In this document: one piece after another, positions 13,705 to 15,295 of the stretch
How positions within the stretch are numbered: position 1 is the stretch's first letter
How the letters are laid out: each line of letters begins with the position of its first letter
From: Rhodoferax sp. UBA4127
GTDB lineage: Bacteria; Pseudomonadota; Gammaproteobacteria; Burkholderiales; Burkholderiaceae_C
Assembly (NCBI GenBank): GCA_002381045.1
Contig: DFWT01000045.1
Coordinates: 1 to 15,295 of the forward strand
Direction of reading: 5' to 3'
DNA length: 15,295 bases
Notes under the pieces: model-generated
Database searches by the model: none
What the model saw: the letters and a program-made list of their open reading frames with translations, nothing else
What the model was told of the DNA's origin: nothing
Translations under genes and position numbers: made by a program

Positions 13705-14660
13705 TCACGCCCCCTGTTTTGACATTGGACGCCGTGCGCGTGCGCTTCCCCGTAGGTGCCGACTGGCTTGGCCGCCCGACTGCCTTGGTGCATGCACTCA
13801 ATGGCATTGACCTCACCGTGGCAAAAGGCGAAGTACTGGGTGTGGTGGGTGAGTCAGGCTGCGGAAAATCGACGCTGGCCAATGTGTTGACGCATCTGGT
13901 CAAACCCACCGAGGGCAGTATGGTTTGGTCGGCCGGTACGGCGAAAAATCTCCAAATCGTGTTTCAGGATCCACAGTCATCCCTTGATCCGCGACTTCCG
14001 GTTTGGCGCGTCATCACCGAGCCGGTTTTTCTGAAAGAAAAGCGCAACACGGGTGAGCTGCGACAACTTGCCGGCGACCTGGCCGAGCAAGTGGGCCTAA
14101 GGCGTGAGCAATTGGACCGCTATCCCCATGAGTTTTCAGGTGGCCAGCGCCAGCGCATCGCCATTGCGCGTGCGCTGTCGTCTCAGCCTGACGTCATCGT
14201 GCTGGACGAACCTACTTCCGCGTTGGACATCTCGGTGCAAGCGCAAATCTTGAACCTACTGGCCGAACTGCGCAACAGCAGAGGACTCACCTACATCCTC
14301 ATTTCGCACAATATCTCGGTCATCCGTCATATGTGTGACCGTATAGCGGTGATGTACCTGGGGCAAATTGTGGAACTGGGTGCTGCGGCAGCGGTGCTGT
14401 CGCAGCCCGCCCATCCCTACACCCGCCTGCTGTTGGATTCGGTGCCAGAGATCGGGCGCTCACTGGATGCCGGTCTAGCCGTCGGAGAGACCGAATTGCC
14501 TAGTAACCGTCGTCTGCCTGATGGTTGTTTTTTTCGAGAGCGCTGTCCGTTTGCCGGGGAGGGTTGCGAGCAACTGCAACCGTTAATCGCACAGGAGCCA
14601 GCACCTCATTTTGTCCGCTGTCATCGCGCCAGCGAACTCCATTCTTTTGTGCGGCAATAG
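13701..14660 (+). CDS. ABC transporter ATPase, DppF type
   Basis: Second ATPase, 319 residues, expected to form a heterodimer with the DppD-type subunit. It starts at 13701, where AAGGAG ends five bases upstream and the ATG overlaps the preceding stop; a frame from TTG at 13680 is open but lacks support. Walker A is canonical, GESGCGKST (50-58); the Q-loop is VFQDPQSSLDP, the signature FSGGQRQR (145-152), Walker B VIVLDE (165-170) and the switch His203. The C-terminal domain has Cys276, 282, 289 and 307 (CX5CX6CX17C), matching the DppD pattern. With Walker A intact here and altered in the partner, the two nucleotide sites may not be equivalent. Confidence 0.95.
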   Translation: MITPPVLTLDAVRVRFPVGADWLGRPTALVHALNGIDLTVAKGEVLGVVGESGCGKSTLANVLTHLVKPTEGSMVWSAGTAKNLQIVFQDPQSSLDPRLPVWRVITEPVFLKEKRNTGELRQLAGDLAEQVGLRREQLDRYPHEFSGGQRQRIAIARALSSQPDVIVLDEPTSALDISVQAQILNLLAELRNSRGLTYILISHNISVIRHMCDRIAVMYLGQIVELGAAAAVLSQPAHPYTRLLLDSVPEIGRSLDAGLAVGETELPSNRRLPDGCFFRERCPFAGEGCEQLQPLIAQEPAPHFVRCHRASELHSFVRQ

Positions 14661-14662
14661 CC

Positions 14663-14678
14663 CCATCACACCTGATGG
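14663..14678 (+). promoter_or_regulatory. Small hairpin over the dadA ribosome-binding region
   Basis: CCATCA and TGATGG form a perfect 6-bp stem with loop CACC, filling most of the 28-base gap between the ATPase stop and the dadA start. The 3' arm contains the GG of the only Shine-Dalgarno-like run (GGAA, 14677-14680) about eight bases before the ATG. It might limit dadA translation unless unfolded by ribosomes from the gene above. No T-run follows. Confidence 0.45.
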
Positions 14679-14688
14679 AATTTCCTCT

Positions 14689-15295
14689 ATGAAAATCTTG
14701 ATTCTTGGCGCCGGTGTCATTGGCACAACCGCTGCCTACTACCTTGCCAAAGCAGGCCACAGCGTAACAGTTGTAGAACGACAAAGTGGCCCGGCACTTG
14801 AAACCAGTTATGCCAATGCCGGCGAGGTATCTCCTGGTTACTCGGCACCTTGGGCCGGTCCAGGCGTACCGCTCAAGGCCATCAAATGGATGCTCATGCA
14901 CCACAGTCCACTGGTGATTTGGCCCATGCTGGACCCCGCCATGTGGCGCTGGGGCGCGTCGATGCTGCGCAATTGCACCGAGCAGCGCTACGCTGTCAAC
15001 AAAGGTCGCATGGTTCGCCTAGCGGAGTACAGCCGCGATTGCCTTCGCCAATTGCGGGCCGACACTGGCATTGAATATGACCAGCGTACACAGGGCACGC
15101 TACAGCTTTTTCGCACCCAAAAGCAACTCGATGGCACGGGCAAAGATATCGACATCTTGCGTCAATTCGGTGTGCCCTTTGAATTATTGGATCGCGCTGG
15201 CTATGTAAAAGTGGAACCGGCCTTAGATCTGGTCAAGGAGAAGTTTGTAGGCGCCTTGCGACTTCCGGGCGACGAGACGGGCGACTGTTTCAAGT
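14689..15295 (+). CDS. dadA: D-amino acid dehydrogenase small subunit, 3' end cut by window edge
   Basis: Membrane-associated FAD enzyme that oxidises D-amino acids (classically D-alanine) to 2-oxo acids and ammonia, passing electrons to the respiratory chain. The 202 visible residues begin MKILILGAGVIGTTAAYYLA, the FAD-binding GxGxxG fold (7-12), then ETSYANAGEVSPGYSAPWAG, PGVPLKAIKWM, NKGRMVRLAEYSRDCL, GTLQLFRT and LPGDETGDC. These closely follow E. coli DadA along the whole visible length, so the name is firmer than for most FAD oxidoreductases. It lies 28 bases after the last transporter gene on the same strand, suggesting that imported material yields D-amino acids. About half of the usual 430 residues are outside the window. 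Confidence 0.95.
   Translation, partial: MKILILGAGVIGTTAAYYLAKAGHSVTVVERQSGPALETSYANAGEVSPGYSAPWAGPGVPLKAIKWMLMHHSPLVIWPMLDPAMWRWGASMLRNCTEQRYAVNKGRMVRLAEYSRDCLRQLRADTGIEYDQRTQGTLQLFRTQKQLDGTGKDIDILRQFGVPFELLDRAGYVKVEPALDLVKEKFVGALRLPGDETGDCFK

Overview
The window looks like chromosome from a facultatively anaerobic betaproteobacterium, probably Comamonadaceae (Rhodoferax/Polaromonas-like). This is inferred from the gene mix and protein style; no 16S gene or other taxonomic marker is present. It contains two opposed functional blocks separated by a decayed stretch. I see no tRNA, rRNA, CRISPR array, phage gene or intact insertion sequence.

Block 1 (1-6551, all minus strand) is a nitrate-respiration and nitrosative-stress cluster. 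In transcription order it holds nnrS (membrane NO-stress protein), narX and narL (nitrate/nitrite two-component system, with a 4-base overlap), ccoG (Fe-S/copper assembly factor of cbb3 oxidase, here without ccoNOP beside it), a small four-cysteine DUF3079-type protein, and narK (nitrate/nitrite MFS transporter, cut by the left edge). narX carries the nitrate-binding P-box, and a weak FNR/NnrR-like box lies upstream of nnrS.

The middle (6552-8127) has about 600 bases with no credible gene, then a 5'-truncated glycerate 2-kinase relic (7149-7853), then an AT-rich regulatory-looking gap with a 14-base perfect palindrome.

Block 2 (8128-15295, plus strand) is a regulator plus transport and catabolism operon: an RpiR-family regulator, a family-5 (peptide-type) periplasmic binding protein, two permeases, two ATPases and the start of dadA (D-amino acid dehydrogenase, cut by the right edge). 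The simplest reading is uptake of D-amino-acid-containing peptides or a related compound, followed by oxidative deamination of D-amino acids. The regulator lacks the serine-rich sugar-phosphate loops of classical RpiR proteins, which fits a non-sugar ligand.

Non-coding structure is concentrated in block 2: a four-copy T-tract motif between the regulator and the binding-protein gene, a 36-nt hairpin between the binding-protein and permease genes, and a small hairpin covering the dadA ribosome-binding region. I found no wholly new multi-gene system. The best candidates for undescribed biology are the T-tract array, the divergent RpiR regulator tied to D-amino acid metabolism, and the uncharacterised CX2CX3CX6C protein in the nitrate cluster.
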